Assembly (NCBI RefSeq): GCF_018343525.1
Contig: NZ_JAGYPH010000005.1
Location: forward strand, 62,001-126,000
Direction: 5' to 3'
Source of the DNA: Lederbergia citrea
GTDB taxonomy: Bacteria > Bacillota > Bacilli > Bacillales > Bacillaceae_C
Length of the DNA: 64,000 bases
The notes beneath the pieces were generated by a model. That model had not been told where the DNA came from, searched no databases, and saw nothing but the letters and a program-made list of their open reading frames with translations. The translations under genes and the position numbers were made by a program. This document shows, piece by piece, positions 63,390 through 64,000 of the stretch. How positions within the stretch are numbered: the stretch's first letter is position 1; each line of letters opens with the position of its first letter.

Positions 63390-64000
63390 TTACATCATGC
63401 CGCCCATTCCACCCATGCCGCTCATGTCAGGCATTCCGCCGCCAGCGTTTTCTTCTGGCTTGTCAGCTACAACTGCTTCAGTTGTTAGAAGCATAGCTGC
63501 AACGGATGCTGCGTTTTGAAGCGCATAGCGTGTAACTTTAGTTGGGTCAACGATACCAGCGTCAATCATGTTCACCCACTCATCAGTAGCGGCGTTGAAG
63601 CCGATTCCGATTTCTTCTTTCTTCAAGCGGTCAACAACAACAGATCCTTCAAGGCCAGCGTTGTGCGCGATTTGGCGTACAGGCTCTTCAAGTGCACGAA
63701 GAACGATTTTCACACCAGTTGCAACATCGCCTTCTGCTTCGATTGCTGCTACTTTATTATATACGTTTACTAGTGCAGTTCCGCCTCCGGAAACGATTCC
63801 TTCTTCAACAGCTGCACGAGTTGCGTTCAAAGCGTCTTCGATGCGAAGTTTGCGCTCTTTCAATTCTGTTTCAGTTGCAGCACCAACTTGGATAACAGCT
63901 ACGCCGCCAGCAAGTTTAGCCAAACGCTCCTGAAGTTTTTCAAGATCGAACTCGGAAGTAGTTTCTTCCATTTGAGTACGGATTTGGTTAACACGTGCAC
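63390..64000 (-). CDS. groEL: Chaperonin GroEL, C-terminal part (5' end outside window)
   Basis: About 203 C-terminal residues of the 60-kDa chaperonin that refolds proteins in its double ring with GroES. Conserved segments are [33 protein letters not shown] and [16 protein letters not shown], and the protein ends in the GGMP/GGMM tail. The frame runs past 64000. An internal Met at 63971 is not the start. The last 16 bases of this gene recur at three sites to the left, and the 3' flank appears to be an insertion hotspot. Confidence 0.98.
   Translation of the reverse strand, partial: ARVNQIRTQMEETTSEFDLEKLQERLAKLAGGVAVIQVGAATETELKERKLRIEDALNATRAAVEEGIVSGGGTALVNVYNKVAAIEAEGDVATGVKIVLRALEEPVRQIAHNAGLEGSVVVDRLKKEEIGIGFNAATDEWVNMIDAGIVDPTKVTRYALQNAASVAAMLLTTEAVVADKPEENAGGGMPDMSGMGGMGGMM

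Overview
The window is a piece of a low-GC Gram-positive chromosome, most likely from the Bacillaceae or Planococcaceae. Supporting signs are AGGAGG-type ribosome binding sites, frequent TTG/GTG starts, SAM-I and T-box leaders, an LtaS-type lipoteichoic acid synthase, a sigma-B-like promoter before a KGG-type stress protein, OpuC and LytS/LytT homologues, and a GroEL with a GGM tail. I cannot name the genus. No rRNA, tRNA, CRISPR array, integrase or transposase was recognised.

Layout. 0-2.2 kb: a c-di-GMP-I riboswitch ahead of a CheX-like gene and a methyl-accepting chemotaxis receptor cut by the window edge. 2.4-9.3 kb: ogt, a KGG-motif protein, an AI-2E family permease, a NUDIX hydrolase, serC, a stand-alone leuA behind a leucine T-box, and a DUF3231 protein. 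9.7-16.3 kb: one operon with a two-permease/one-lipoprotein ABC importer that has no ATPase of its own, a metallophosphoesterase, a PHP phosphatase and a DeoR-type regulator. 16.6-22.6 kb: ltaS and two SAM-riboswitch genes (a YxjG-like methionine synthase and an FMN reductase) on either side of an AlkD-like gene. 22.8-30 kb: a TrkH/KtrB potassium channel subunit, CstA with its LytS/LytT two-component system, and TerC. 30-39 kb: a 52-bp tandem repeat, a ribose-type ABC importer, an aldo/keto reductase and an SgrR-like regulator. 39.5-41.5 kb: an iron-sulphur repair gene under Fur-like and Fnr-like boxes, then the remains of two degraded genes. 42.2-47.4 kb: a complete OpuC-type betaine/carnitine transporter followed by a eukaryote-type carnitine acyltransferase in the same operon.

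48-64 kb looks like accessory DNA stacked against groEL. The last 16 bases of groEL, including its stop codon, recur three more times at 48176, 54339 and 59854, and divide the region into three cargo blocks. Block one (48.2-54.3 kb) holds a catDE-like quinone/catechol defence operon with a truncated HxlR-type regulator, an alpha-carbonic anhydrase and a HAD hydrolase. Block two (54.3-59.9 kb) holds a YdhR-like protein, an ATP-grasp ligase paired with an M20 peptidase, a cupin/HD-GYP phosphodiesterase, and a secreted coiled-coil protein behind a second c-di-GMP riboswitch. Block three (59.9-63.4 kb) holds a bacterial nitric oxide synthase, a TetR remnant and small proteins. The partial groEL closes the window.

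Three genes in this right-hand part (carnitine acyltransferase, ATP-grasp, M20) lack an ATG, GTG or TTG where homology and the ribosome binding site place the start. They carry ATA, CTG and ATC instead. The strongest leads for something undescribed are the groEL-end repeats as a modular insertion hotspot, the OpuC-carnitine acyltransferase operon, the ATP-grasp/M20 pair, and the phosphoester uptake operon at 9.7-16.3 kb.
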